A DNA stretch of 64,000 nt from Nelumbo lutea. Its lineage: Eukaryota > Streptophyta > Magnoliopsida > Proteales > Nelumbonaceae. The stretch is from contig JAKGHH010000006.1 of NCBI GenBank assembly GCA_022828595.1, positions 16,116,499 through 16,180,498 on the forward strand, in the 5' to 3' direction. Below are positions 11,262-23,130 of the stretch, one piece after another. The notes under the pieces are model-generated. The model did no database searches and was not told where the DNA came from. It saw only the letters and a list, made by a program, of their open reading frames with translations. The first letter of the stretch is position 1. Every line of letters begins with the position of its first letter. Made by a program: the position numbers and the translations under genes.

Positions 11262-12700
11262 ATTTTTTGGGTGGTCTCATGTCTAGAATGGCCTTGATTT
11301 TATCGGGGTTGGCATCGATACCGCGTCGATTAACAATGTAACCCAGGAACTTACCCGAGGTGACACCAAAGACGCACTTATTAGGGTTTAACTTCATATT
11401 AAATTTGCACAAAACTTCGAAAACAAAATGCAAATCTTTTATTAAATCGTTTGAAAATTGAGTTTTGACAACCATGTCATCTACATAGCACTCTACTTTT
11501 ATGCCGATCAACAACTCAAGCAATTGGTTTACAAGTCTTTGAAAAGTTGGCCTTGCATTTTCAGTTCGAAGGGCATGACCTTGTAACAGTGCAGGCCTAA
11601 CTCGGTTACAAAGGCCATTTTTTCCTCATCGGTAGGGTCCATTCTGATCTGGTTGTAGCCCAAATAAGAATCCAAGAAGCTCAACAACTCGTGCCCTGAG
11701 GTCGCGTCCACCAAACGGTCGATCTTGGGAAGTGGGAAGTAGTCCTTTGGGTAAGCTCGATTCAGGTCGGTATAGTCAACGCACATGCGCCACTTACCGT
11801 TAGCCTTTTTTACCAGAACGGGGTTAGCCACCCAGCTCGGGTAATGGACCTCCCTGATGAAATCGGCTGCAAGGAGTTTCCCGACCTCCTCGTCAACTAT
11901 TCTCTAGTGCTTTGGGGCTAAGTTGCATTTCTTTTGTTTAACAGGCCTAATTACAGGATCAGTGTGCAATTTGTGAGTGATTATGCTAGGGTCTATGCCG
12001 GACATTTTTGCCACGGACCATGCAAAAACATCTAAATTTTGAAGTAGAAAACTTATCAGTTGGGATCGCATAGGCTCCTCAATCGAAGCGCCGATCTAGA
12101 GAATCCTGGTGGGATCTTCCGCTGAAATGGATATGGAAGTCGTCTCTTCTATGGGTGAAGCTCGCTCCTCGTGGTGCTCTGTAGGTCGCTTCAACTCGAG
12201 GTCATTTGCAGCCTTGGCTTTCCCTTTGAGGGCGGCGACATAGCATTTGCGAGACTCGAGTTGGTTACCTCGTGCTACCCCAACTCCGAAGTCCGTAGGG
12301 AACTTCATGGCCAAGTAATAGGTGGACACCACTGCAGGTAGAGCGTGGGTGATAGGCCAACCTATTATGGCATTGTATGGGGAGAGAGTGGTGACCACTA
12401 AGAAAGTGTGATTGAATCTCACTATGCTAGGCCATGTACCGACCTCCATAGGTACTGTAACTCTTCCTAGGGGCCAGACTTCCTCTCCGTTGAAACCTAC
12501 CAATGGAGTATTTGCGAGCTTGATGTCGCTCTCCTGGAGTTGCATCTTGTCGAATACATCTTTGAAGAGAATGTTCGCCAAGCTATCGGAGTTGACTAGG
12601 ATGCACTTCACCTCGAAGTCATTTATTCTCATCTTTATGACGAGCGCGTCATCGTGAGGGTACTAGACTCCGCGTGCGTCGTCTTCAGTGAAGAAAATTG
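11262..12700 (-). pseudogene. pol remnant of retrotransposon 1: protease and reverse transcriptase
   Basis: The retropepsin-like region (about 12632-12280) reads ILVNSDSLANILF at the active site, where family members have Asp-Ser/Thr-Gly. Here the catalytic Asp is Asn and the Gly is Asp. Reverse transcriptase follows (about 11900-11262) with 'VKKANGKWRMCVDYTDLNRA', 'GHELLSFLDSYLGYNQIRMD' and the catalytic YVDDM motif. The frame breaks at 11529/11523 and an in-frame stop lies near 11906. Reading stops at RPPKK, where element 2 continues into the RT thumb, RNase H and integrase. Those domains are deleted here, so the element cannot move on its own. Confidence 0.88.
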
Positions 12701-12939
12701 GTTCTTCTATCCTCGACCGTTTCGGAGGATTCTGTTCTTCTTTTTCAATCTTGCGAGCTGATGTCTTTGCTGCGGCTGAGGTGCAACCTGCAACAATCGA
12801 TCCGCCGATGATCATATGTATTATTCCATGAACCAGCCTCTCTTCAGGCAGTTGTCTCTACAGTTGCTCGTTTTGCCTACTGCTGGACTAGGGAGCATCT
12901 CTATTTTGCACCCCCTGCCGACCTGCCTAATTTTTATTA

Positions 12940-15020
12940 TCATTTAGTACAATTTTTTTTCAAATATTCACGACGGATGAGTTCTTCTATCTCATCGTGG
13001 AGGTTTTTACAATTATCGGTGCTATGACCATGATCTCTATGAAAATAACAATATACATTTCTATTTCTAGTATTCGAGTCTCCTCTTAGCTGAGGTGGCC
13101 ATTTCATGTAAGAAGCATCATTGACTGCCAGGAGGATTTCTGCTCGCTTCGCATTCAAGGGAATGTAATTCCTTTCAGCTTGGGGAGTTCGGGAAAGATG
13201 ATATGGCTTTCATCCTCGAGCTGGCCCTTCCTTTTTCTTCTTGTTGTTCCCGTTAGTTGAGGCCTCACCTTCTCTTTTCCTCTTCTCTGGTGGATTCTCG
13301 CTCTTCTGGTTTATCTCTTCCTCTGTTCTGATGAACTGGTCAGCGAGCTTGAGGAATTCAGTTACATCTTTAGGCTTGTTGGCAACCACGTGCCACTTTA
13401 ATTCTTTGTGTGTGATGCCTTTTTTAACTGTTGTGAGCCTCATTGCGGGGTCTAGGTCAGGTATCTGCAGGCATGCATCATTGAACCTTTTGATGTAGCT
13501 GCGGATAGATTCTCCTTCTCTTTGGACCATGCCAAAGAGGCTTTCCTGGGACCTTGGGCATCTCTTACTAATAATGAAATGTGAGGTAAAGATTTGCACG
13601 AACTATGCCCAACTTTTGATTGTCCCGGGCGCAAGGTTTCTGTACCATGTGCGAGCTACTCCCTTAAAAGTTGTGGATAAAGCAATGCACATGCAAGGTT
13701 CATCTGCTCCAGCTAAGTGCATTTGAGACTGCAAGGAGTCTACATAGTCGTTTGGATCGAACGACCCATCATATTTGTCTAAGAGAGGTACCTTGAAATC
13801 CTTTGACATTGGAGTGGCCAGGAGTTCGGAAGATAGGGGAGACGACGCAGTAAAAAGCGGAGTGGTCTTCACGGTCCCTGAGCTCTCCTCTTCTTTTCCC
13901 TTTGGCAGTTCGGTGGAGTTCTGGACTACTGCTTGGCGAGCTCTGCGGCGAGCTACTCCCTTAAAAGTTGTGGAGAAAGCAACGCACATGCAAGGTTCAT
14001 CTACTCCGGCTAAGTGCATTTGAGACTGCAAGGAGTCTACATAGTCCTTTTGATCGAACGACCCATCATATTTGTCTAAGAGAGGTACCTTGAAATCCTT
14101 TGGCATTGGAGTGGCCAGGAGTTCAGAAGATAGAGGAGACGACACAGTAAAAAGCGGAGTGGTCTTCACGGTCCCTGAGCTCGCCTCTTCTTTTCCCTTT
14201 GGCAGTTCGGTGGAGTTCTGGACTACTGCTTGGCGAGCTCTGTGGCGTCGCCTTTGCTGCTTCCTTATCAGCTCTGCGTTGGTGCTGCTAGCCTCAGTAC
14301 TATCAGGGATTGTTCTCACTAGCAACTGCTTGGACTGTTGATGACGGTTGCTGTGGACTAAAGGGTTTTGTCTGGAGTCCGTGACTAGAGTGCCAAACCG
14401 GTTTTCTGCGAGTGGAACTTCGAATTGTGAAGGCCGAGGTGAAACGAGCCTGGCGGGCCGAGTGTCTCCTGACCTATTTACTTGTTGCGAGGTGGGAGGA
14501 GTAATCTGTCTCTCTCTCTTGTCGCGAGATGAGACTTGACTCCCTTGAAGGTTCCGGATCTGGGAGGTCTCTCCCCGGCGAGGAGGGCGTTCGCTACGAC
14601 GACAAGACTTAGTTCGCTGCGTAGCTGGATGCTGAGGTGGCAGCGACTGTTGGTTCTGAGGTAGTGGCGGAAACTGCTGCTGGTACTGCTGTTGATAAAC
14701 ATGGTGCAGTAACTGTTGCTGATACAATTAGAACTGTTGGACCTGTTGCATTTGAGCTTGCATAGCTCGCTTGTAGTGTACCAGATCTTCAAGTTGGTTC
14801 TGTCCGGCCACCGGGGGAACGAACGGTTCAACAAAGTTTGTACCTACCGTGGAGGGGAGAGGAGCATTCACTGGTGCCATGATCTGGGGCACGTTTAGAG
14901 TAGGAACCCCATCCCAGAAAGAGGTACGGTGAACTGACCGATGCATACTGTTGGGATCAGAGGTTGCTCCCCGGAGGTGTTCATATCAGCGCTGCGTCCG
15001 ACATTGCTGGAAGAAGCCAT
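12940..15020 (-). pseudogene. gag remnant of retrotransposon 1
   Basis: Starts at MASSSNVGRS (ATG at 15020), matching MASSSNAGRG of element 2. A Gln-rich segment (about 14750-14640) is followed by the gag core with 'KDFKVPLLDKYDGSFDPNDY' and 'KRCPRSQESLFGMVQREGES', and a C-terminal knuckle 'CYFHRDHGHSTDNC' (CX2HX4HX4C), which would bind genomic RNA. The frame is broken near 14900, at an in-frame stop near 14728 and around 13600 and 13180. A 297-bp in-frame duplication lies inside (separate entry). Confidence 0.88.
13651..14244 (-). repeat. 297-bp tandem duplication inside gag
   Basis: Copy 1 is 13651-13947 and copy 2 is 13948-14244, differing at only a few positions. The unit is exactly 99 codons, so the frame is kept and the peptide with MPKDFKVPLLDKYDGSFD appears twice. 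Element 2 has this segment once. Confidence 0.93.
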
Positions 15021-15070
15021 GGAAACTTGAGTAAGAATGCTTGGTGGAAAGAGGCTTTTTGAAGCGTAAT

Positions 15071-15086
15071 CCCATAGACGACGCCA
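15071..15086 (-). promoter_or_regulatory. Primer binding site of retrotransposon 1
   Basis: On the minus strand this reads TGGCGTCGTCTATGGG, two bases inside the 5' LTR. It begins with the TGG that pairs with tRNA CCA. Element 2 has TGGCACCGTCTGTGGC at the same offset. The tRNA identity is not assigned. Confidence 0.7.
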
Positions 15087-15088
15087 AT

Positions 15089-15803
15089 TGATCTTGCGCA
15101 ATCTGGCTGCTCCTAGTTGGCAATGAAGTGGCTTCTAGTTGACGGTGGAGGCGGCGGATCTGCAAGAAAAATCAAAGAACCCGGGGGTATTTACTCGGCG
15201 AGGTCGCTCCAATGCTTAAGTCAATGAGCTGATAGAAATTCAGAATGTGAGTTAGATGGCAAAGATTATGCGTACCTTGGGGCCGGGAGGGGGGGCTTTA
15301 TATAATGGAATCCTCGCAAGCTTTGCATAGTAGTTATGAGATTATCGTCATGATAGAGTTCGTTTCCGCGTTATCTGGAGATAACGTTATCAAGTTGATA
15401 AGGCTAATATCACTTCTGCCCGAATCGGACGGGGAGATAGTGCTTAGTTGTCACGAGACGTGATCCCTTGGAATTCGGGGACCGTTATAATGATTATCGG
15501 GATTATGTTGAGGGTAGATCGGTGTATACGAGCTTGTATCTACCTCGAACTAATGTTCTCGAGCTAAGAGTTGTATACCCCAAACTGAATTATACTCATG
15601 CCGCGACCTGATGCCGAGGTGCCCTTAGCTCGGGATGAGTATTGGGGTGCTCTTAGCTCGGGATGATTTCAGCTCGAAGGATCCCTAGCTCGGGGTAGTG
15701 AAGTACTACTTTGAAGCGAGCTGGTTATGCTAAGTTGTCGCCCATGTGGAGTCACGTACCTGTGTCCTTATATTATGAGGTCGGGCTAAATCACCCTCCA
15801 TCA
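15089..15803 (-). repeat. 5' LTR of retrotransposon 1
   Basis: 715 bp, TGATC...CCATCA, matching 7613-8335. A minus-strand TATA-like sequence (TATATAAAG) at about 15298-15305 is the likely element promoter. GATAT follows at 15804. Confidence 0.92.
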
Positions 15804-16283
15804 GATATCTTTAAAGAATTTGAGCTATTGTTTTTACTTTCAAAAGCTTAGTATGGAGGAAGAAAAAGATGTTTCGTGTCTTGCAAAACCAAAGCCAAAA
15901 CCGGGTTTGTCTTCCCATTACTGGTTGGAGGAACAAGGCTTGAGTTGCGTTTGGATTGAGAATGTAAGGATTTGTCTTGCAAATCCAAAACCACAACCGT
16001 GAGGAAGGTTTTGTCTTCCGGTCAATGGTTGGGGGAGAAGGGTTCGAGTACGAGAACATGAGGGTTTCGAACTTTCTGTCAATATTTAATTAGGTTTCTT
16101 TACAAAAATTTTATATTTATCAATTTTTATTTAAAAATATTTTTATGAATCATAATCCGCAGCAAAACTTCAACCGGTCGCCGGTGATTACCGATCTAGC
16201 ACCGAAAGACGACAAAATTTTAGTGGAATCGAAGAGAAAATCCCTTCGAGTCCAAACGCACTGAATCCGAACTGGCATGCGCT

Positions 16284-16700
16284 TTTGGTGACGTGGCACT
16301 GTTCGAGGCTGATCGTCTTTTTTCTATGAAAGTCAATGGGTGAGTCGTCATCGTCCTCATATCAGGCCTCTTTTGAACCGTTGGATTCTACATGTTTCCA
16401 ATCTTCACACACCCGTAAATTGATCATTGCATTTCACGACACTCTTCATCAAACCAGACGCTCTCTAGTGGTTCCCCGACGAAAACCCAAGACAGTCGAA
16501 TCTTCTCGGAGCAGACACCACAGTGGGATCATACCATAGATAAAAAGTGTACGGTAGATCGGCATTTCGCTACATTTTAACGTGGTAGTTGGAGGAATAC
16601 AGAATCTAGGCCCTAAGCTCCCAAAATTTTAAACGCCCATGGGGCTCGTGACGTTAAGGCTACTTTAATAGAAGAAAACGAGGGAAACATTAGCAGGAGT
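16284..16700. other. Intergenic, upstream of the BPC gene
   Basis: No coding homology is recognised. It precedes the probable BPC promoter. Confidence 0.35.
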
Positions 16701-16737
16701 AAAAGACGACAATACGGTAGAATAATAGAAAGAGACA

Positions 16738-16745
16738 TATAAATA
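16738..16745 (+). promoter_or_regulatory. Candidate TATA box of the BPC transcription unit
   Basis: TATAAATA, followed about 90 bases later by a CAGTAAGT-type splice donor (GT at 16833). This fits a non-coding first exon of roughly 16770-16832. The next coding exon begins more than 6 kb away, so the link is inference from order and signals only. Confidence 0.35.
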
Positions 16746-16832
16746 GCTTCCCCTCTTGAACTGTTTATTGGACTAGCGAGGATTCGATTGAAAAATCTTT
16801 GCAATTTTCTCTATCGCCTTCCATTGTCTGCA

Positions 16833-19800
16833 GTAAGTTTCTGTTTCTCTGCATCTCTTCCCTGTTAATGTTCCTTAAAGCGGATTCTTCGTCTTTTTTT
16901 CTGTTGTTTTTCGTTTAATGAAAAACCCTAGCATCGGCAGGCGTTTCTCTAATTGATTTCTAGGCTTCCAGTCAACCATTTCTTTGTTATCTCTGTTGTC
17001 TGGATCGGATTGATTTTAATATTTGATTGAGTAGAGCTCGTTTGCCTTGAACTCGATCTTTTTCACTTCCATATCTCCTCCCTTGAATTTTTGATTTTTT
17101 GGTAGGTTTCGTTTTTTTTCTGTTTTTTTTTTTGTCATTATCGAGAAATTTCCTTTTTGGAGCAATTCATTCCATGTTCGTATAATTTGATCTATATTGT
17201 TATACGACATTACAAGCTCTGATGTCTGATTGGTGTTTCTGAAATATGAGTTTTGTCTAGGAATTTAAATATGTCCGTGAACCCTAATTCTTGAGTTTTG
17301 GTATAGCGATTACTAGACTTTCATTCCAAGCATCCGGGAAGCATGCCTTCGAAGTTCAGTCATTGCTATAGCAGATGCCCCCGTGATTCCGGTTTCTCTG
17401 TACTTCTCTCAATTTGTTTTTTCACAACATAGTAGACAAAATGCCTATAGCTCATTGAAAGATGCCCAATACCGCGGGAGAAAAATTCTCTCTGTCTAGA
17501 CCTGTTTTATTGCAACTGAGAACAACTTTTCTCGTTGGCATCCTGGAGAAAAAGCTTCTATATCATTATGTCCTTTATTGTGTTAAAGTTTCTTGTTCAT
17601 GTTCTTCTTCGGTGTTGATTCTCCTCATCCTACTGATCTTTCACCAAAGTAAACTGCACGAGAATAGGGAGGCATTAATCTACGCCTTTCAATGTGAATG
17701 ATGTCAATATACAATTATGTCATATATCTGAATTTCTTAAAGTTATCTGATGGATACCCCCAAACATTTGTCTTTTCTTGTGTCTTCACCTCTGTTTCCA
17801 GAAAAGGAATCATTTCAATAGGCTACTATATAAGAATGTGTCTGGTATGGAACATACTGGCTAGAGTGCTAGACTGGCTTTTGCCATTTTGTGCCAGTAG
17901 GGATCACTGATCACTGAAGGATTGACTGCAAGTTGGCAACTGAATATTTTAAAATGGGGACTTCTGCCTGTAGTTTATGGTTTGAACTTAGAACCTTCAA
18001 AAGGAAGTGATGGTGCCATTTACTACTGCAACAAGGGGTCATTTTCTGCATTATGTTATGCAACTTTAATTTAGTTTAGTTGATTTGATACTAATACATT
18101 GTTTCAAGGAAAACTTAAGTTCAAGAATACCAGTACTTACAAAAAGAAAAAGAAGTAAAGAAAGAGTATCAATACATAGATCTGAGATGATAAAGCATCA
18201 GTAGCAACTTGGGGAACATTCTTTGTTGCTCTTCGCCTCTTCCTTCATAAGTCATATGGGCTACTTGACTGGTTTCCCATATGCTTCTTCAGGATGTCAT
18301 GTCATTTCTGTTTTCCATGTCCTTATTGAAAAAATAGCCTGTTTTCCACGCACAATATATTTTTTGATTGATAATTGATTATGAAGCTGTCTTAGAGATT
18401 TCAGGAAGGGTTATTTGGGTGAGAAAGGCTTGAAATCTAAAGGTGCAAATAAGATCAATTTTCATCAGAACAAGATATTGAAAATTAGAATTATTTGCTA
18501 TTCTATGTAGTGCCATCCTTGATCCTTCTTTTTTCTATTTCTTCTGGAGGACATCTTGAGCATTTCAGAGATTTTTTTTTTGGATAAATAACATTTCAGA
18601 GAATGTTAAGGAATAAAGAAAGACTAACCATGTTAGCATATTGACAATGGATGAAAAATATAGCATCCTCTAAGTTAGAAAGTTAGAAGTGTTTTAGAAG
18701 TCTGTTATTTCATGTTACTTGACTGGATTTCGCAACCATCTTCTGAGTTTTAGGAGTTTCATGGAAAAAAGAAAATGAAAATTCTGGTGCATGGATAGTA
18801 GAAAAGTACTTCATTACTCAAAGTGGTCATGGGCAGCCACTAGCGCTGTTGGTATTTCTTTCCATTTTCTGGTTAGAAGTCTTCTCTTTTCATTATAACT
18901 TTTTATCTTGTTACTGATAAAAAAGCTAGTTGAAATGTGGGAAACAAATGAATATATAATGATTGGTTTCCTTATTGTGTTTGAAAACAAAGTAATGGAT
19001 ATCTTGCCTACAGAAGATTGGCCTTCATATTACCAATTCAATATAAAGGGTTTGTTGTGTCTATTTCCATGAACAAAATAAAGGGTTGGGATGAAGGCTT
19101 TTCATTGGGTCAATTGTGGTGGTGCTTCCAGAGATGCCATATTGGACTGAGTTGTGTATGGAGACAATTAATTGCTATATAGGCAGTGAGCATCAAAGGG
19201 ACTCTTCGACATAGTGTTTTAAAAACTGACCTGGAGGTCTGCCTAGTTTCCTGTCCAGGTGATGGGTCACTGGCTTGAGCGTCTGGGCTGAACAGATCAA
19301 TCCATTAAAAACAACAATAGCCCTTAGATCAGAATATTATGTTAGTTAGGTTTCATTTATTTATTATCTTTAGACAGAAAGAAAGGCTGAAGAAGAACAA
19401 GAATACCATTACTGCTGTGACCTCTCTCTCTCTCTCCATCATTGCTCGGGATAGTTGGATCCCATCTGCCCACTCTCTTTCCTCCATCTCCCTCTCTCAT
19501 CCAAAAGTAATTAAGATGGGATATATATATATATATATTTTTTTTTTGAAAGTATTGATATTCAACAAATCCAAATTTAATATATTATAATTTATAAATC
19601 TTAGATATATAAATAAAGTACTGAATTGATTTGAAAGTGGATAACCCATGGCCTGTTGTCTAGGTTGATGGTTCAATAACCTGGGTCACTAGGTCTTTGA
19701 CTTGGTGAGGGTTAATCCGAACTGGCATTATGACTGGGTGATGGGTTTGAATAGTTTGAATGGCCAGGTCCATGACAAGTTGAAAACACTTCTTGGACCT

Positions 19801-22800
19801 TTACACACTTGAGGGGAACTGCTTGCATCAGGATATTGCTATAAGGATGTCATAATTGAGTGAACAGAATAAGTGAAGTTTGTTACCTGCGTGGATTATA
19901 AATCAGAATGTAGAATGTAGCTCTTCCAAAAATGTTTCTATGTGGTTTTATCTTCTTGGAGTTTTTTGTGTCAGTTACATGCAACGATGTAGATAAATTA
20001 CTTGTGGAGCAATAGGAAGTTGAGAACTCATAGATATCTATTCTCTTGACTTATAAAAAGATGAACTTCTGTTTCCTATCAATCTTTTGAGATTGTCCAT
20101 AATGCTTCCTCTCCATCCCATGCTTGGTATTTGTGTGTTAAATGTTTATGCATTAGTTCTTCTTCCGCTCCATCCCATGTTTATGCATTAGTTCTTCTTC
20201 CTATCAATCTTTTGAGATTGTCCATAAACTATGGAATTGTACAATCTTTTGAGTTTGTTACCTGCGTGGGTTATAAACTTCATGAAGCTTTTAAATAATG
20301 ACTTACAATATGTCCAACAAAGACCAATTTCTCTGGTAATTCTTTTCTAGGAATGTAATATTGTACAATTCCATAGTGCAAACTATGCCAATAAGGACAC
20401 CGAATTTTATATATTAGTGGTAATGATAATATTGATTTACATGATAAAGTATTAAAAAGATTTCAGAATTTATAACTTAAAGTAATTAGTAGCAAGTGTT
20501 TCTGATGAGAGTATAGATGCTTAGAGCACAACTGTTGAAGATTTTAGTTCATTCTTACTTTTTAAGCCACAATATGATGGTGGGTAACACATAGCATAGG
20601 ACATGAATGGAAGCAAAAAAGTGGATGGTCTATGATAAGATACAAAGAGTGGAATCTGTACATTTTTTAATCAAAATTCTGTCACTTTTCTGAGGGGCGA
20701 AATTTGATGTGCCTAGAAGTATCTAAACATGTTAATATTGGTGATTTTTATAAGACTATTTACTTATATAATAAGTGCAAATTCATGCAATTTGGCTATG
20801 ATTTGTATAAGTATGGTCAAGATGCAAGTCTGGCGCAAATTAATTTAGGGGCTTCAAGATCATTCACACTAAAAAAACTAGTTCTAAAAATTATTTGTTT
20901 TTGTACTTGAGAACTGTACTTAGGTACTTTTAGATTAGATTTCCCTTGGAGTTTGAATTCTTAAAGATATATGCGTATAAATATATTTTTCAGTTGTCAA
21001 AATAGGAGTTGTTCAGGAATTGGGAAGCGAATAGTTGTATTTAATTCTAAGTTTGAGTTTCTGGGTGTTCAAAGAATGCTTGGTATCTTACTAGTGGTGG
21101 GCAAATGGTAAATATGTCAGCACATGAAACAAGTTGGTTTTTGAAAATTGAATAAAGCTTTAGCTTGTGTTAGTTTTCTTTGGTTGTGATTCTAAAGAAT
21201 TCTATTATTTGGTGTTGCTCCATTCAAGGTCTCATACTGAGTTTAGTGTGACTTCATATTTGGCTCAGGAAGAGAAGTATGACTTTGACTTAGGAAGACA
21301 CTGACAGTCTGACTCCTCTAATTTTCCATCTCTTGTTTATTGTTTTGAGTTCATAATTTTTCTCAATTGTTTATATTTGCATTTCAGTTCTGACCAGTTT
21401 TTTCTTCATGAACTTGTTAAAACCTATTCACCATACTTGTGATACTTCATCAGCCTAAAGTCTGTGTTTGTTTGAGGGAACGGCTACTGTGAGATAAAGA
21501 AATAATTGCAGGAAGATTCAAATAGAAATTAGAGAAGAATGAGATGAGTTACACTGTTATAGAAAAATAATCAGAGATTATATCATAGAATTGTTGCGGC
21601 AATAAAGAAGAGAAAAGCAATAGAGTTTAAGTGAGACTAGAAGAAGAGAAAAAAACACAAGGAAGAGGGTAGAGGTAACTGGATGGCACAAGCTCCCATA
21701 CAATTAATAGAAACGTAATTTTTGGTCATCAAATTAGCTCTAAATTTTCTACCTACAATGTCTCGAGCTTGGATCTCCCATTTCATACTCAAAATTAGAC
21801 TAAGAAGCTAACCAGAAATGATTTTTAATGCAGTAGAAGATGGGTAAACCCATATACCCATTAGGACATTCCAATATGGATTTGGACTCCCAAAACAACT
21901 TCAGCTGCTGACTAATAATCCTACTAAATCTATATAGAGTAAAAAAGCATCTCCATGATAGACCTCAGTTGTGGTGCTAAAAGGCTCATTAGAGATCCAT
22001 AGGATTCAAGACCAAAAATTGCTTTTAACTAATACTAAATAGTTTGGGTTCAAGAGGGAATTTCCATAATCACTACTTTTCAAGGGTTTTTTTTTTGATG
22101 AATTACTTTTCAAGGGGTTATTCACAACCTTAGACAAAATTTAATGCTTATTAGCATTTTCCCTCTATTTAAAAGATGCATTTTTTTTTCTGTTTATTAA
22201 GATGATTGCTTTTCCTTTTATTTATCTCCAGTGCAGTTGCATAAATGGGATATAGATAACCTGAAGGCATATTTTATCACATGATGGATTGGTGTGGTAT
22301 CATAGTTCTGGTAATAATTGGTAATAATTGCATTCTGAATTGAATATGTTTTGCTGCCAAACAAATTCTTACTAGTTTGATAACCGCTGGTTAATTCCTG
22401 CATATTAATCAAGAAGGGGTCTAGAGTGGCCATTTGGGTTTAAGTTGCAACTGAGATGGATTCCAAGGACCACAATGAGATTGTGGATGGTCTGGCTAGG
22501 TCAGGGGTTAACAGTGTAAACGCACAGTGGGCTAGCATGACCATAGATAATTGTGTATTCTGTAATCTTTGTGCTGCGTTGGTTGGACTGTCATCCTTTT
22601 GTTTTGATGCCCCTCCACGTTTTTTATGTAATATTTTTCCCTGTTTAATCTTTATTAATAAAATTTTGTTATAGATAAAAAAATATTTGAGGATTTCTAC
22701 TTTTTGGCAGCTTGGAATTCTTCATAAGAAGGGGCAAACTTTCTCAGTCGTGCTCGTGTTATGCCATTTTCCCCTTTTTATTTCTTTTAGCTTCCGGCCT

Positions 22801-23079
22801 AGTATGTCTGTCTATTGGATACAAGTATACAACGGTTAACTGAATAGTGATGTCTCTGAGACCCATTGTTCATCTAATTCTGGGCAAAGTATGTGTTGAT
22901 TGTGTTCAAGTTCTGTTCTTGTAATTATACTGTTTCCTGAAAAATAAAAATAAAAAAGTTATCCTGATTTAAATTATCTTTACTCAGAAAATGAAATTTC
23001 ATTGCCCTATGTTAATTTTAGATGGTGGGCTTCCAGATTGGAGATCTGTCTTTTTGAATATACTCGATGTTAATCCTAG
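16833..23079 (+). other. Probable long 5' UTR intron of the BPC gene
   Basis: The interval runs from a donor-like CA|GTAAGT at 16833 to an acceptor-like 'taatcctag' at 23071-23079, just before the BPC start codon. It has no convincing host exon. It contains a LINE 3' fragment (22456-22690), an (AT)n tract near 19520 and local repeats of 'cctatcaatcttttgagatt' at about 20076 and 20191. Plant BPC genes commonly have 5' leader introns, but this one is predicted only. Confidence 0.35.
22456..22690 (+). mobile_element. Truncated LINE 3' end
   Basis: The reading frame has 'DHNEIVDGLARSGVNSV', like the end of the RNase H domain in plant L1-type LINEs. It continues into a 3' tail 'tttattaataaaattttgtta' and a short A run. 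No reverse transcriptase is nearby, so it is a 5'-truncated copy. No target duplication was identified. Confidence 0.45.
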
Positions 23080-23130
23080 GGCAGACACCAGAAATTAGTC
23101 ACTGCCATTACTCCTGAAAGTGGATGCAAC

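Larger units (their letters stand above)
7613..15803 (-). mobile_element. Tat-type Ty3/gypsy LTR retrotransposon, element 1 (internally deleted)
   Basis: The 8.2-kb element is flanked by the direct repeat GATAT (7608-7612 and 15804-15808). Its two LTRs begin TGATC and end CCATCA. Gag and pol read on the minus strand, so the genomic right-hand LTR is the 5' LTR. A tRNA-like primer site and a polypurine tract lie at the expected inner edges. Order in the coding direction is gag, protease, reverse transcriptase, then an antisense gene. RNase H and integrase, present in element 2, are missing. The Tat-like assignment rests on RT sequence style, the CX2HX4HX4C gag knuckle and the antisense extra ORF. 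LTR divergence of roughly one in ten over the first 130 bases (counted by eye) suggests an old insertion. Confidence 0.9.
6970..16274. mobile_element. Non-autonomous Mutator-like element split by an LTR retrotransposon
   Basis: The left end (6970-7031) and the right end (16213-16274, reverse complement) match over about 62 bp with four or five differences. Both begin CAGTT, then A or C, then GGATTCAGTGCG. Flanking 9-mers are GCAAGAGCT (6961-6969) and GCATGCGCT (16275-16283), 7 of 9 identical, which fits the 9-bp target duplication of Mutator-like elements. Subtracting the LTR element at 7613-15803 and its duplication leaves about 1.1 kb with no transposase. The internal halves (7032-7607 and 15809-16212) show only weak further inverted similarity. 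The superfamily call rests on TIR length and duplication length. Confidence 0.6.

Noticed and set aside
22218..22433. Minus-strand 71-codon frame in the putative leader intron
   Set aside because: No domain recognised and no splice context; chance frame in AT-rich DNA.
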